Of a DNA stretch of 64,000 bases, positions 51,740 through 60,754 are shown piece by piece (within the stretch, counting starts at the first letter, position 1; each line of letters starts with the position of its first letter). Below the pieces are notes generated by a model. That model searched no databases. It was not told the origin of the DNA and worked only from the letters and a program-made list of their open reading frames with translations. Origin of the DNA: Microbacterium oleivorans (GTDB lineage: Bacteria > Actinomycetota > Actinomycetes > Actinomycetales > Microbacteriaceae); the NCBI RefSeq assembly GCF_023715745.1, contig NZ_JAMBOV010000004.1, positions 186,001 to 250,000 on the forward strand, read 5' to 3'. Both the position numbers and the translations under genes were made by a program.

Positions 51740-52417
51740 ATGGCGACGGCCACCGGCAAGACCAACTGGTTCGCGATCTGGGTCAGCGTCGCGGTGGTCG
51801 CGGTCCTCGCGGGTGTCGTGGCGGTGGTCGCGGTGTTGAACACCCAGGCGTCGGACCCGGGCCCCGTCCCGCAGGGCAGCGGCATCGATCGCGAGACGGG
51901 GGCGATCACCTTCGGCGACGGACCCGACACCGTCGCGACCTACGTGGACTTCATGTGCCCCTACTGCGGTCAGTTCGAGGAGACCGAGGGCAAGACCATC
52001 TCGGGTCTCGTGGATGACGGCAGCATCACGCTCGAGGTGCACCCCGTCACGATCCTCGACCGGCTCTCGCAGGGAACGGAGTACTCGAGCCGTGCGGCAT
52101 CCGCCATGTACGCCGTCGCCGAGGCCGACCCGGACAACGCGTACGCCTTCTTCCGGGCACTGTGGGACAACCGGCCCCAGGAGCAGACACCGGGTCTGAC
52201 CGACGATGAGCTCATCCAGATCGCGAAGGACGCGGGCGTCGACATGACGGCCAGCCTCGAGAAGTCGATCACAGACCACGAGTACATGAGCTTCGCCCAG
52301 TCGCAGGAGCTGCCCGAAGGCGCCACCGGAACGCCCACGCTCGTCGTCAACGATGAGCTCGTCCCCGTCACCTACGACCCGCAGGCCGACATCGTCTCGC
52401 GTCTGTCCGCACGCTGA
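51740..52417 (+). CDS. Membrane-anchored DsbA-like thioredoxin-fold protein
   Basis: Encodes 225 residues. One transmembrane helix (about 10-33) is followed by an extracytoplasmic thioredoxin fold with the active site FMCPYC (cysteines 73 and 76) and a cis-proline region GTPTLVVND. The pattern is that of actinobacterial DsbA-type oxidases, which introduce disulfides into exported proteins. Several cysteine-containing exported proteins are encoded in this window. GAGGAGGA lies just upstream of the ATG. It is probably co-transcribed with map. Confidence 0.9.
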   Translation: MATATGKTNWFAIWVSVAVVAVLAGVVAVVAVLNTQASDPGPVPQGSGIDRETGAITFGDGPDTVATYVDFMCPYCGQFEETEGKTISGLVDDGSITLEVHPVTILDRLSQGTEYSSRAASAMYAVAEADPDNAYAFFRALWDNRPQEQTPGLTDDELIQIAKDAGVDMTASLEKSITDHEYMSFAQSQELPEGATGTPTLVVNDELVPVTYDPQADIVSRLSAR

Positions 52418-52461
52418 GCTCCGAGGCGACACGCCGAGTGGCGGGTCCGTCCGATATCACG

Positions 52462-52467
52462 TACACT
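52462..52467 (+). promoter_or_regulatory. Candidate -10 box of the infA-rpmJ operon
   Basis: TACACT in the context CACGTACACTAAAT stands 89 bases before infA. The same hexamer precedes tuf. The -35 region is poor (TGGCGG at 17 bases). The position between a stop codon and a housekeeping operon supports it. Confidence 0.45.
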
Positions 52468-52521
52468 AAATCTTTGGTGCGTTGCGCCTGCTTCGGCGTG
52501 TCACCACAATCCCCACTCACC

Positions 52522-52539
52522 GCAGACCGACCGGTCTGC
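52522..52539 (+). other. Leader hairpin before infA
   Basis: GCAGACC/GGTCTGC forms a perfect 7-bp stem with a GACC loop and is followed immediately by CAACTGTAAGC. This matches the hairpin plus CAACTG arrangement before tuf, rpsH, rpsM and rpoA, though the motif is weaker here. Confidence 0.5.
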
Positions 52540-52556
52540 CAACTGTAAGCGAGCGT

Positions 52557-52778
52557 ATGGCGAAGAAAGACGGTGTTATCGAGATCGAGGGCGTGATCTC
52601 CGAGGCTCTCCCGAACGCGATGTTCCGCGTCGAGCTGAGCAACGGTCACAAGGTCCTGGCCACGATCTCCGGAAAGATGCGGCAGAACTACATCCGCATC
52701 ATCCCCGAAGACCGCGTCGTCGTGGAGCTCTCGCCTTACGACCTCACGCGCGGTCGCATCGTCTACCGCTACCGCTGA
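52557..52778 (+). CDS. infA: Translation initiation factor IF-1
   Basis: Encodes 73 residues: [20 protein letters not shown] to the C-terminal RGRIVYRYR, the exact family sequence pattern. IF-1 is an OB-fold protein that binds the A site during initiation. The start is set by family alignment; the frame extends 25 codons upstream without similarity. Confidence 0.99.
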   Translation: MAKKDGVIEIEGVISEALPNAMFRVELSNGHKVLATISGKMRQNYIRIIPEDRVVVELSPYDLTRGRIVYRYR

Positions 52779-52844
52779 GACCGGTCGAGAAGTAACGCCT
52801 CGCACACCCGTGTGCGTCGGCGAAGACAGCGAATCAGGAAAATC

Positions 52845-52961
52845 ATGAAGGTCAACCCCTCCGTCAAGCCCATCTGCGACCACTGCAAGGTCATCCGCCG
52901 CCACGGTCGCGTCATGGTCATCTGCAAGTCGAACCCGCGTCACAAGCAGCGCCAGGGCTGA
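52845..52961 (+). CDS. rpmJ: 50S ribosomal protein L36
   Basis: Encodes only 38 residues: [15 protein letters not shown] onwards, ending NPRHKQRQG. The zinc-binding form is intact, with C11, C14, C27 and H33. TCAGGAAAA precedes the ATG. L36 is placed between infA and rpsM as in most bacteria. No zinc-free paralogue is in this window. Confidence 0.98.
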   Translation: MKVNPSVKPICDHCKVIRRHGRVMVICKSNPRHKQRQG

Positions 52962-52967
52962 TGGGAT

Positions 52968-52985
52968 GCCGCGTTCCGGCGCGGC
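52968..52985 (+). other. Small hairpin after rpmJ, followed by CACAACTGAACAC
   Basis: GCCGCG/CGCGGC pairs around a TTCCGG loop 6 bases after rpmJ. Ten bases later, at 52996-53008, is CACAACTGAACAC, one of the recurring leader elements in this window. The rest of the 148-base gap before rpsM shows no gene. Confidence 0.45.
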
Positions 52986-53109
52986 CTCGCAGGCTCACAA
53001 CTGAACACATCTCGGCAGGATCAGAACCCGCGCAGCGGGGGACACCTCGGGTCGGAGGCCCGGGCACCGATCCTGCTCCACACCTCCACTCACTCCTAGG
53101 AGACATCGC

Positions 53110-53484
53110 ATGGCACGTCTTGCCGGCGTTGACATCCCGCGCGACAAGCGCGTGGTGATCGCCCTCACCTACATCTACGGCATCGGCCGTACCCGCTCCG
53201 TCGAGATCCTCAGCTCGACCGGCATCGACGAGTCGATCCGCGTCAAGGACCTCACCGACGAGCAGCTGGTCGCCCTCCGCGACCACATCGAAGGCACCTA
53301 CAAGGTGGAGGGTGACCTGCGCCGCGAGGTCGCCGCAGACATCCGCCGCAAGGTCGAGATCGGCTCGTACGAGGGTATCCGCCACCGTCGCGGCCTGCCC
53401 GTGCGCGGCCAGCGCACGAAGACCAACGCGCGTACCCGCAAGGGTCCCAAGCGCACCGTCGCCGGCAAGAAGAAGGCGCGCTAA
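53110..53484 (+). CDS. rpsM: 30S ribosomal protein S13
   Basis: Encodes 124 residues, [15 protein letters not shown] onwards. It has the helix-hairpin GIGRTRS and the basic tail [20 protein letters not shown]13 bridges the 30S head to the 50S subunit and touches P-site tRNA. An AGGAGA site precedes the start. Confidence 0.99.
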   Translation: MARLAGVDIPRDKRVVIALTYIYGIGRTRSVEILSSTGIDESIRVKDLTDEQLVALRDHIEGTYKVEGDLRREVAADIRRKVEIGSYEGIRHRRGLPVRGQRTKTNARTRKGPKRTVAGKKKAR

Positions 53485-53518
53485 AGCGCCGCCGCCACAG
53501 GTTTAGGAGAACACTCAC

Positions 53519-53917
53519 ATGGCACAGGCCAAGTCCGCTGCGCGCAAGCCGCGCCGCAAGGAGAAGAAGAACATCGCGCTGGGCCAGGCCCACATCAAGT
53601 CGACGTTCAACAACACGATCGTCTCGATCACCGACCCCTCGGGTGCAGTCATCAGCTGGGCCTCCTCGGGTGGCGTCGGCTTCAAGGGCTCGCGCAAGTC
53701 GACCCCGTACGCCGCCGGCATGGCCGCCGAGTCCGCTGCGCGTCAGGCGCAGGAGCACGGCGTCAAGAAGGTCGACGTCTTCGTCAAGGGCCCCGGCTCG
53801 GGCCGCGAGACCGCGATCCGTTCGCTGACCGCTGCCGGCCTCGAGGTCGGTTCGATCCAGGACGTCACGCCCCAGGCACACAACGGCTGCCGCCCCCCGA
53901 AGCGCCGCCGCGTCTGA
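53519..53917 (+). CDS. rpsK: 30S ribosomal protein S11
   Basis: Encodes 132 residues. [16 protein letters not shown] and the C-terminal [16 protein letters not shown] are invariant S11 blocks. S11 lies on the platform near the mRNA exit. TTTAGGAGA precedes the ATG. Confidence 0.99.
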   Translation: MAQAKSAARKPRRKEKKNIALGQAHIKSTFNNTIVSITDPSGAVISWASSGGVGFKGSRKSTPYAAGMAAESAARQAQEHGVKKVDVFVKGPGSGRETAIRSLTAAGLEVGSIQDVTPQAHNGCRPPKRRRV

Positions 53918-53925
53918 TCCTCGAC

Positions 53926-53965
53926 GGATGCCGGGAGTCGCGACGTGGGTCGCGCCCCGGCATCC
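53926..53965 (+). other. Hairpin between rpsK and rpoA built from GGATGCC...GGCATCC
   Basis: GGATGCCGGG at 53926-53935 pairs with CCCGGCATCC at 53956-53965; an inner CGCGAC/GTCGCG pairing extends the stem. Five bases on is CACAACTCAACAC (53970-53982). No T-run follows. Likely a partial terminator or processing point ahead of rpoA. S4 (rpsD), often between rpsK and rpoA, is absent here. Confidence 0.55.
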
Positions 53966-54034
53966 CGGACACAACTCAACACTTCACCAACTGCACGTGT
54001 CATATAGCGGTCACGTGACTGAAAGGAACACATA

Positions 54035-55024
54035 GTGCTCATTGCACAGCGTCCCACTCTGACCGAGGAGAAGGTCGGCGACTTCCGCAGCCGATTCGTC
54101 ATCGAGCCCCTCGAGCCGGGCTTCGGCTACACGATCGGCAACGCGCTGCGCCGCAGCCTGCTGTCGTCGATCCCGGGTGCCGCGGTCACCAGCATCCGCA
54201 TCGACGGCGTGCTGCACGAGTTCAGCACCGTCCCGGGTGTCAAGGAGGATGTCACCGAGATCATCCTCAACATCAAGCAGCTGGTGGTCTCCAGCGAGCG
54301 CGACGAGCCCATCACCGCGTACCTGCGCAAGACGGGCGCCGGCGAGGTCACGGCCGCCGACATCTCCGCTCCGGCGGGTGTCGAGGTCCACAACCCCGAG
54401 CTGGTCATCGCGACGCTCAACGACTCGGCGAAGTTCGAGCTCGAGCTGACGATCGAGCGCGGCCGCGGCTACGTCTCGGCCACGCAGAACCGCAACGAGT
54501 ACGCCGAGGCCGGTCAGATCCCGATCGACTCGATCTACTCGCCGGTCCTCAAGGTCAGCTACCGCGTCGACGCCACCCGTGCCGGTGAGCGCACCGACTT
54601 CGACAAGCTCGTCCTGGACGTCGAGACCAAGTCCTCGATCAGCCCCCGCGACGCCGTCGCGTCGGCCGGTCGCACGCTGGTCGAGCTGTTCGGTCTCGCC
54701 CGCGAGCTGAACGTCGAGGCCGAGGGCATCGAGATCGGTCCCGCACCGGTCGCCGAGGTCCTGACCAACGAGCTCTCGATGCCCATCGAGGACCTCGACC
54801 TGTCGGTCCGGTCGTACAACTGCCTCAAGCGCGAGGGCATCAACACGGTGTCCGAGCTCGTCGCCCTCTCGGAGACGCAGCTCATGAACATCCGCAACTT
54901 CGGTCAGAAGTCGGTCGACGAGGTCAAGGACAAGCTCGTCTCGCTCGGCCTGTCGCTGAAGGACTCGGTCCCCGGGTTCGACGGTGCGCACTTCTACGGC
55001 GGCTACGACGACGAGACCGTCTGA
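54035..55024 (+). CDS. rpoA: RNA polymerase alpha subunit
   Basis: Encodes 329 residues from a GTG start behind GAAAGGAA. The N-terminal assembly domain has [20 protein letters not shown]. The C-terminal DNA- and activator-binding domain has [13 protein letters not shown] and [14 protein letters not shown]. Length is normal. Core assembly starts with an alpha dimer; beta and beta' are encoded at the other end of this window. Confidence 0.99.
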   Translation: MLIAQRPTLTEEKVGDFRSRFVIEPLEPGFGYTIGNALRRSLLSSIPGAAVTSIRIDGVLHEFSTVPGVKEDVTEIILNIKQLVVSSERDEPITAYLRKTGAGEVTAADISAPAGVEVHNPELVIATLNDSAKFELELTIERGRGYVSATQNRNEYAEAGQIPIDSIYSPVLKVSYRVDATRAGERTDFDKLVLDVETKSSISPRDAVASAGRTLVELFGLARELNVEAEGIEIGPAPVAEVLTNELSMPIEDLDLSVRSYNCLKREGINTVSELVALSETQLMNIRNFGQKSVDEVKDKLVSLGLSLKDSVPGFDGAHFYGGYDDETV

Positions 55025-55080
55025 GCGGACTCCGGTTCGCCCCGGTCCACTGACTGAATTTCTTTCCAGGAGTAATTGAC

Positions 55081-55650
55081 ATGCCCAAGCCCACGAAGGG
55101 TGCCCGCCTCGGCGGCGGCCCCGCCCACGAGCGTCTTCTGCTTGCGAACCTCGCTGCCGCGCTGTTCACGCACAAGTCGATCACCACGACCGAGACCAAG
55201 GCCAAGCGCCTGCGTCCGTTCGCCGAGCGCCTGGTGACGTTCGCCAAGCGCGGCGACCTGCACGCCCGCCGCCGCGTCCTGTCGGTCATCGGCGACAAGT
55301 CCGTCGTGCACGAGCTCTTCGCCGAGATCGCGCCGCTGGTCGCCGAGCGTGAGGGTGGCTACACCCGCATCACCAAGGTCGGCAACCGCAAGGGTGACAA
55401 CGCGCCCATGGCCGTGATCGAGCTCGTCCTCGAGCCCGTCACCCCCAAGGCGAAGTCGTCGAAGAAGGCTGCTCCGGCTGCCGCTGCGCCGGCCGCTGAG
55501 GAGCCCGCTGCCGAGGAGACCGAGGTCGAGACGCCCGCTGAGGACGCCGCCGACGCCGGCGCCGAGTCGCCCGAGGAGGGCGCCGCTGCCGAAGCCACCG
55601 CCGAGGACGCCGTCGCGTCCGAGGACGAGAAGGCCGACGAGGCCAAGTAA
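55081..55650 (+). CDS. rplQ: 50S ribosomal protein L17 with acidic C-terminal tail
   Basis: Encodes 189 residues. The L17 core ([18 protein letters not shown] to IELVLEP) ends near residue 120. The remaining ~65 residues are Ala/Glu-rich and acidic. Typical L17 is about 120 residues, so the tail is a lineage-specific addition. L17 lies near the tunnel exit. It is the last gene of the alpha operon. Confidence 0.98.
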   Translation: MPKPTKGARLGGGPAHERLLLANLAAALFTHKSITTTETKAKRLRPFAERLVTFAKRGDLHARRRVLSVIGDKSVVHELFAEIAPLVAEREGGYTRITKVGNRKGDNAPMAVIELVLEPVTPKAKSSKKAAPAAAAPAAEEPAAEETEVETPAEDAADAGAESPEEGAAAEATAEDAVASEDEKADEAK

Positions 55651-55653
55651 GGC

Positions 55654-55703
55654 TCCCTCTTCGGAGGGAATCCGAGGGCCCGCCCCCGTTTCGGGGCGGG
55701 CCC
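55654..55703 (+). terminator. Double-hairpin terminator after rplQ
   Basis: A small TCCCTC/GAGGGA hairpin with TTCG loop (55654-55669) is followed by a strong 11-bp stem GGGCCCGCCCC/GGGGCGGGCCC (55676-55703) with TTTCTC directly after. It ends the alpha operon. Confidence 0.88.
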
Positions 55704-55749
55704 TTTCTCGTGCCCGCGCGACGCCCAGCGGGCTTCGCGTCTGGCGTCG

Positions 55750-55824
55750 ACATCATGTGCTCAGAACGAGTGCACACGCTGCGTACCGGTCACGACATGT
55801 GTTCTCGTCGCGAGCACATGATGT
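55750..55824. repeat. Long intergenic inverted repeat
   Basis: ACATCATGTGCTC (55750-55762) is a perfect inverted match of GAGCACATGATGT (55812-55824). Inside, ACGAG/CTCGT (55766-55770/55804-55808) and ACAC/GTGT continue the pairing with small internal loops. The whole is AT-richer than its surroundings. It lies between the rplQ terminator and the 3' end of the convergent acyltransferase gene, so it could be a protein-binding site, a mobile-element remnant or a transcript-end structure. Confidence 0.6.
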
Positions 55825-55888
55825 GGACACCACAGCCTGGGGGCGGACGAGCCGGCGCCGGTGAACGCACCCGGCCTGCGGGCGGGCG

Positions 55889-57832
55889 TCAGCGCGGGGT
55901 GTCGAAGGCGTCGGCGACGGCCCACTGGGCCAGCTCGACGCGGTAGCGCAGCTGTGCGCGGCTGTTCTCGACGCCGTCGATCGCGTCGGTGACAGCCTCG
56001 GCGTAGCGTTCCCCGCCGCGGACGCCGGGATGGATGCCGTCGCCCGCCAGCAGGTCCTCGTGACCGGTGATGGCGCTCGACCAGTCCGCGATCGCGACGC
56101 CCGGAGTGCGCGCCGCGAACGCTTCGAGCTCGTCGTTCACGCCCGGGATCCAGTCGCGCGGAGCGTGAGCGGTCACGAGCACGAGCGTGCGGTCCGGGCC
56201 GACATCCTTCTTCAGGCGGGCCAGATCATGGGAGTCGACCGGTCCGTTCGTCCCGAGCCCGACGACGACGTAGTCGCGCAGCTGCCCGCCTGCGGCGAGA
56301 CGGTCGACGATTGCGACACCCGCCGCCATCGACCGTGACACCTTCGCGTCGATCTCGGCCCCCGGCATCCGATCGAGCAGTCCTCCGGCGGACGCGAGCA
56401 TCACCGAATCGCCCACGGCGGTGACACGGGCGCCGGCGACGCGGATCTCCGCCGGGGGAGCGGGGCGGCCGTCCGGCGGCGTGCAGAGGCCGTCGTCGTC
56501 GCTGAGGTGCGCCGACGGGCACTCGGGCCGCAGGACGGCGTCCTCGCTGCGGACGGCGGCGCCGGGCAACGTGGCGTGGTGCGAACGAGCGGATGCCGCG
56601 TTCAGAGCGGCGCGCCCGTCCCGGACAGCTGCTTCGCTCGAGGCCACCTGAGGCGCGTCCGCGACGGCGGCCGTCGTCCCCGCGACGACGAGGATGCCCG
56701 TGGCGACCGCAGTCGTCGCGGCGAGTCGGCGCACCGGACCGGCCCGGAACGCGCGCCCGACGGCGCGCAGCGACGCACGGAATCCGAGGCGGCGCACGGG
56801 CTGCTCGATGAAGCGGAACGACACCTCCGCGGCGAGGACCGTCAGCGCGAGCGTGAGCAGCGCGACCTCGAGCGGCACGGCGACATCGGGCGACGAGCGC
56901 GTCGTCGCCACCGTGAGGATGACGACGAGCGGCCAGTGCCAGAGGTAGATCCCGAAGGATCGCTCACCGACCCACCGCAGCGGCGCGACGTCGAGCAGGC
57001 GCCCGAGCGGCGAGCCCGGGCGCACCGCGCTCGCGATCGCGACGACGGTCAAAGCGGATGCCGCGACCAGAAGCCCCGGGAACGTCTCGACTCCGTCGCC
57101 GGGCGTCACGAGCGCGAGGGCGACGATCCCGACGAGGGCTGCGCCGCCGACGACGGGCGGCACCCCGCGCCGACGCTCGGACGGACGCAGGAACGCCAAT
57201 GCGACGCCGAGCAGCAGCCCGAAGGCATGGGTGTCGGTGCCGTAGTACACCCGCGTCGCTCCGCCGCCGGAGAGCCAGACAGCCGCGAGGACGGATGCCG
57301 CGGCCAATCCCACCGCGACTGCCCCTCGCCCGCGGCGCAGCCGCAGGAGGAGGGGGAGCAGCAACGGCCAGAGCAGGTAGAACTGCTCCTCGACGGCCAG
57401 GGACCAGAGGTTCCGCAGCAGCTCGGGGGCGGAGGAGTCGAGACCGCCGCCGAAGTAGGAGGAGCCGTTCGCGACGGCGACCCAGTTGTAGGAGAAGGTC
57501 GCGGCGCCCAGCAGCTGCCCGCCGAGACCGACGAGGATGTCGCCGCCGACCATCCAGGCGAGGGACGCGGTCACGAGAACGACGACGCCGATGGCGGGCA
57601 GGAGGCGTCGGGCTCGACGCCGCCAGAAGTCCGCGAGCCCGATACGTCCGTTCGCCTCCCGTTCGCGCAGGAGGAGTGTCGTGATGAGGAAGCCGGAGAT
57701 CACGAAGAAGACATCGACACCCAGGAACCCGGAGGGCAGAGCCGGGAACAGGTGGTAGACGACGACGAGCAGGACGGCGACGGCGCGGAGTCCGTCGAGC
57801 CCTGGCAGGCGCGCGAAAGGAGGTCGAGTCAT
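55889..57832 (-). CDS. OatA-type acyltransferase-3 with C-terminal SGNH domain
   Basis: Encodes 647 residues. The ATG starts MTRPPFARLPGLDGLRAVAV. The first ~370 residues are the multi-spanning acyltransferase-3 domain, with the catalytic-type histidine in VVVYHLFP and the YFLLWP-like EEQFYLLWPLLLP segment. A membrane helix leads to an extracytoplasmic SGNH hydrolase-like domain with VGDSVMLAS, GLGTNGP and DGIHP. Such proteins O-acetylate peptidoglycan or surface glycans. It is convergent with rplQ and divergent from the universal stress protein. It could modify the polymer from the glycan locus, but it is 17 kb away. Confidence 0.9.
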   Translation of the reverse strand: MTRPPFARLPGLDGLRAVAVLLVVVYHLFPALPSGFLGVDVFFVISGFLITTLLLREREANGRIGLADFWRRRARRLLPAIGVVVLVTASLAWMVGGDILVGLGGQLLGAATFSYNWVAVANGSSYFGGGLDSSAPELLRNLWSLAVEEQFYLLWPLLLPLLLRLRRGRGAVAVGLAAASVLAAVWLSGGGATRVYYGTDTHAFGLLLGVALAFLRPSERRRGVPPVVGGAALVGIVALALVTPGDGVETFPGLLVAASALTVVAIASAVRPGSPLGRLLDVAPLRWVGERSFGIYLWHWPLVVILTVATTRSSPDVAVPLEVALLTLALTVLAAEVSFRFIEQPVRRLGFRASLRAVGRAFRAGPVRRLAATTAVATGILVVAGTTAAVADAPQVASSEAAVRDGRAALNAASARSHHATLPGAAVRSEDAVLRPECPSAHLSDDDGLCTPPDGRPAPPAEIRVAGARVTAVGDSVMLASAGGLLDRMPGAEIDAKVSRSMAAGVAIVDRLAAGGQLRDYVVVGLGTNGPVDSHDLARLKKDVGPDRTLVLVTAHAPRDWIPGVNDELEAFAARTPGVAIADWSSAITGHEDLLAGDGIHPGVRGGERYAEAVTDAIDGVENSRAQLRYRVELAQWAVADAFDTPR

Positions 57833-58022
57833 GACGAAGCGGAGGGGATGTCGAAGGGCGAGTGGGCGATTCGCGGCATCCAGTCTAGGTCGGCATCCTG
57901 CATGGCCACCCCTTCCCGCCCCGGCCATGGCCGGATAGGTTGGCATCACCGAGACACGGACGAGCGCCCCAGACGTCACCGCGATCCGGCTGGCGCATCG
58001 TCCCCCAGAAGGGACGTGCAGC

Positions 58023-58865
58023 ATGGCTGGGAAGATCATCGTCGGAGTGACGGGCGCACCCGTCTCGCGCCGCGCGGTCGACTGGGCGATCGATCGCGCC
58101 GCACGACGGCACCAGTCGGTCGAGCTCGTGTCGGTCGTCGGCGGCGCGGTGGGGGCGGTCGGCGAGGCTGAGGTCCTCGGTGCGGCCCAGACCGCGACCC
58201 AGCAGCTGCTCGATGGGGAAGCAGCCCGAGTGACGGCCGCCGGTGTCACGGTCTCGACGCGGGTGGAGTCCGGCAATCCCGTCACGAAGCTGATCGATGC
58301 CGCCGCGGGCGCGGCGCTGCTCGTCATCGGCAGCGACTACCGCGGGCCGGGCACGGGGCCGGCGCGCGGGGTCCACGGCATCCGGATCGCTGCGGGGGCG
58401 AAGTGTCCCGTCGTCGTCATCCCCGATCGGGACCTCGGCGAGGGGATGGGGGTCGTCGTCGGCATCGACGGCTCGGATGTGTCGGAGCACGCGATCGAGT
58501 TCGCCGCCGCGGAGGCCGATCGCCTCGGCGAGCCGCTCATCGCCGTCAACGTGTGGACGCCCGTGCACACGCCGCGCAACGCGATGGAGGTCTACCCCGA
58601 CCTGTACCTCGCGAACATGCAGTCGACCGCCGAGGAGGTGCTGGCGCTCTCGGTCGCCGGTTTGTCGTCGCGCTACCCCGACCTGCGGATCGTCCGTCGT
58701 GTGGAGCGCGGCTATCCGTCTCAGGTGCTCGCGGGGATCGCGGCCGACGCGCGCATGGTCGTCGTCGGCACCCACGGCCGCGGAGCGATCGCGCGGTTCC
58801 TGCTCGGGTCGATCAGTCAGGAGCTCCTCTCACACCTGCCGACGGTCACCGCAATCGTCCGGTGA
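58023..58865 (+). CDS. Universal stress protein with two tandem domains
   Basis: Encodes 280 residues. Two USP domains: residues 1-138 and 145-280. The second has the ATP-binding pattern VVGTHGRGAIARFLLGS and ends in VTAIV. The first has a degenerate version (VIGSDYRGPG), so probably only one nucleotide site is active. Tandem USPs of actinobacteria respond to hypoxia or starvation (family knowledge). AGAAGGGA precedes the ATG. Divergent from the acyltransferase with a 190-base gap. Confidence 0.9.
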   Translation: MAGKIIVGVTGAPVSRRAVDWAIDRAARRHQSVELVSVVGGAVGAVGEAEVLGAAQTATQQLLDGEAARVTAAGVTVSTRVESGNPVTKLIDAAAGAALLVIGSDYRGPGTGPARGVHGIRIAAGAKCPVVVIPDRDLGEGMGVVVGIDGSDVSEHAIEFAAAEADRLGEPLIAVNVWTPVHTPRNAMEVYPDLYLANMQSTAEEVLALSVAGLSSRYPDLRIVRRVERGYPSQVLAGIAADARMVVVGTHGRGAIARFLLGSISQELLSHLPTVTAIVR

Positions 58866-58907
58866 CATCGACGTGCGCGCCCGAGGGCGACGTGCGAAAG
58901 TGAGGGC

Positions 58908-59813
58908 ATGACCTCACGGCCTTCCGTCCTCGTCCTCGGCGAGGCGCTCATCGACATCGTGGAGCGCGAGGGCGGTGACGTCGAATTCGTCGGCGGCAGT
59001 CCCGCGAATGTCGCCGTCGGCATCGCACGGCAGGACATCGCCACGCACCTGCTGACGCGCCTCGGCCGCGACGACCGCGGCCGGCGCATCGCCGATCAGG
59101 TGACGGCGTCGGGTGCGCTGATCCACGACGCCTCGTGGACGGATGCCGCGACCTCGATCGCTCGTGCGCGGCTGCGTGCCGACGGCTCGGCGGCGTACGA
59201 ATTCGACATCGTGTGGGCGCTCGACGCCGAGGCCGCGGCGGAGGCGGCGGAGGCGGCATCCGTCGTCCACTCCGGATCGATCGCGCTGTTCCTGCAGCCC
59301 GGGGGAGAGGTCGCGCTGTCGACCCTGGAACGCGCGAAACGGGCGGGCACGATCGTGACGGTCGACCCGAACGTGCGGCCGGCGCTCGTCGGCTCCGACC
59401 CGCGGCCGGTCGCCGAGCGTGCTTTCGCCGCCGCGACGCTGGTGAAGCTGAGCGACGAGGATGCCGAGGCGCTCTATCCCGGTGCGTCCGCTGCCCGTGT
59501 GCTCGAGACGATCGCGGCGCTCGGTCCGCGGGTCGTCGTGATGACGCGCGGCGGTGAGGGGGCCCTCGCTCTCGGTCCGTCGGGTGTCGTCGACGTCGCG
59601 CCTCTGGTCGTCGAGGTCGCCGACACGATCGGCGCGGGTGACGCCTTCATGGCGAGCCTGATCACGAGCGTCGTCGACGACGCCGACCTCCTCGGGGGTG
59701 ACGTCGCCGCTCTGCAGCGAGCGCTTCGCCGCGCCGCGGTCACCGCGGGCATCACTGTGTCGCGGCCGGGCGCCAACCCGCCCACGCGCGCGGAGGTCGA
59801 CGCGGCGGTCTGA
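58908..59813 (+). CDS. PfkB-family carbohydrate kinase (fructokinase-like)
   Basis: Encodes 301 residues. The N-terminal GEALIDIVEREG and GGSPANVAVGIAR are typical of fructokinase/ribokinase-type enzymes. The C-terminal signature DTIGAGDAF carries the catalytic base D245. It phosphorylates a sugar, probably fructose, with ATP. Twenty-two bases separate it from truA. Confidence 0.9.
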   Translation: MTSRPSVLVLGEALIDIVEREGGDVEFVGGSPANVAVGIARQDIATHLLTRLGRDDRGRRIADQVTASGALIHDASWTDAATSIARARLRADGSAAYEFDIVWALDAEAAAEAAEAASVVHSGSIALFLQPGGEVALSTLERAKRAGTIVTVDPNVRPALVGSDPRPVAERAFAAATLVKLSDEDAEALYPGASAARVLETIAALGPRVVVMTRGGEGALALGPSGVVDVAPLVVEVADTIGAGDAFMASLITSVVDDADLLGGDVAALQRALRRAAVTAGITVSRPGANPPTRAEVDAAV

Positions 59814-59835
59814 CCGCCGCGGATAGGCTGGCACC

Positions 59836-60678
59836 GTGCGCCTGCGGATCGATCTCGCCTACGACGGCACCGACTTCAAAGGCTGGGCGCGGCAGCCGGG
59901 CCTGCGGACCGTGCAGGGGACGCTCGAGGCGGCGATCGCCCGCATTCTCGGCGGAGACCCGCGGCTGGTGGTCGCCGGTCGAACGGATGCCGGGGTCCAC
60001 GCATCGGCGCAGGTCGCGCACCTCGACCTCACCGACGGGCAGGAGCGTCGGCTGCTGTCGGGACGGAGGCCGGAGCCCGAGGCGCTCGCCGCGCGCATCA
60101 ATGGAGTGCTCGGTCCGTACCCGGACGTCGCCGTCCACCGGGTGGGTGTCGCGCCTGAGGGTTTCGACGCGCGCTTCTCGGCCGTCTGGCGCCGGTACGC
60201 CTACCGCGTCGCGGACCGCGTCACCGGGTACGACCCGTTGGAGCGCGGCCGCACGACGTGGGTCGCGGCGGACCTCGACGTGGCGGCGATGGATGCCGCG
60301 GCCCGCAGCCTGCGCGGCCTGCATGACTTCGCCGCGTACTGCAAGCCGCGTGAGGAGGCGACGACGATCCGGACGCTGCTGGAGTACGGGTGGCAGCGGG
60401 AAGAGTCCGGTGCGCTGGTCGCCTCGGTCAAGGCGGATGCGTTCTGCCACAGCATGGTGCGGGCGCTCGTCGGCGCGTGCGTCGCGGTCGGGGAGGGGCG
60501 GATCGGGATCGATCGGGTCGCGGGGATCCGCGACGAGCTCGTCCGTACGAACGAGGTCAAGGTGCTGGCGGCGCGAGGGTTGACGCTCACCGAGGTGGGC
60601 TATCCCGCCGACGACCTGCTCGCGGCACGCGCCGAGCAGACGCGCGCGCGACGGGAACTGGGCGCCGCCGACGACTGA
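59836..60678 (+). CDS. truA: tRNA pseudouridine synthase A
   Basis: Encodes 280 residues from a GTG start. The catalytic aspartate is D51 in VAGRTDAGVHA. The start LRIDLAYDGTDFKGWARQPG is the conserved first strand. It makes pseudouridine at positions 38-40 of tRNA. In many genomes truA directly follows rplQ; here three genes stand between. A bidirectional terminator follows. Confidence 0.96.
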   Translation: MRLRIDLAYDGTDFKGWARQPGLRTVQGTLEAAIARILGGDPRLVVAGRTDAGVHASAQVAHLDLTDGQERRLLSGRRPEPEALAARINGVLGPYPDVAVHRVGVAPEGFDARFSAVWRRYAYRVADRVTGYDPLERGRTTWVAADLDVAAMDAAARSLRGLHDFAAYCKPREEATTIRTLLEYGWQREESGALVASVKADAFCHSMVRALVGACVAVGEGRIGIDRVAGIRDELVRTNEVKVLAARGLTLTEVGYPADDLLAARAEQTRARRELGAADD

Positions 60679-60693
60679 GCGGTACGCGGCACA

Positions 60694-60733
60694 AACGAAG
60701 AACCCCCGGACCGCGGCCCGGGGGTTCTTCGTT
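60694..60733. terminator. Bidirectional terminator between truA and the surface protein gene
   Basis: A perfect 16-bp stem (AACGAAGAACCCCCGG and its complement) with an 8-base loop. T-rich tracts occur on either side depending on the strand read, so it can stop transcription of the convergent genes on both sides. Confidence 0.88.
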
Positions 60734-60754
60734 GTGCGATGGTTCGCGAGTGCC

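Noticed and set aside
56507..58171. Plus-strand 554-codon frame opposite the acyltransferase gene
   Set aside because: The minus strand encodes a clear acyltransferase-3/SGNH protein; the plus frame is charged low-complexity sequence.
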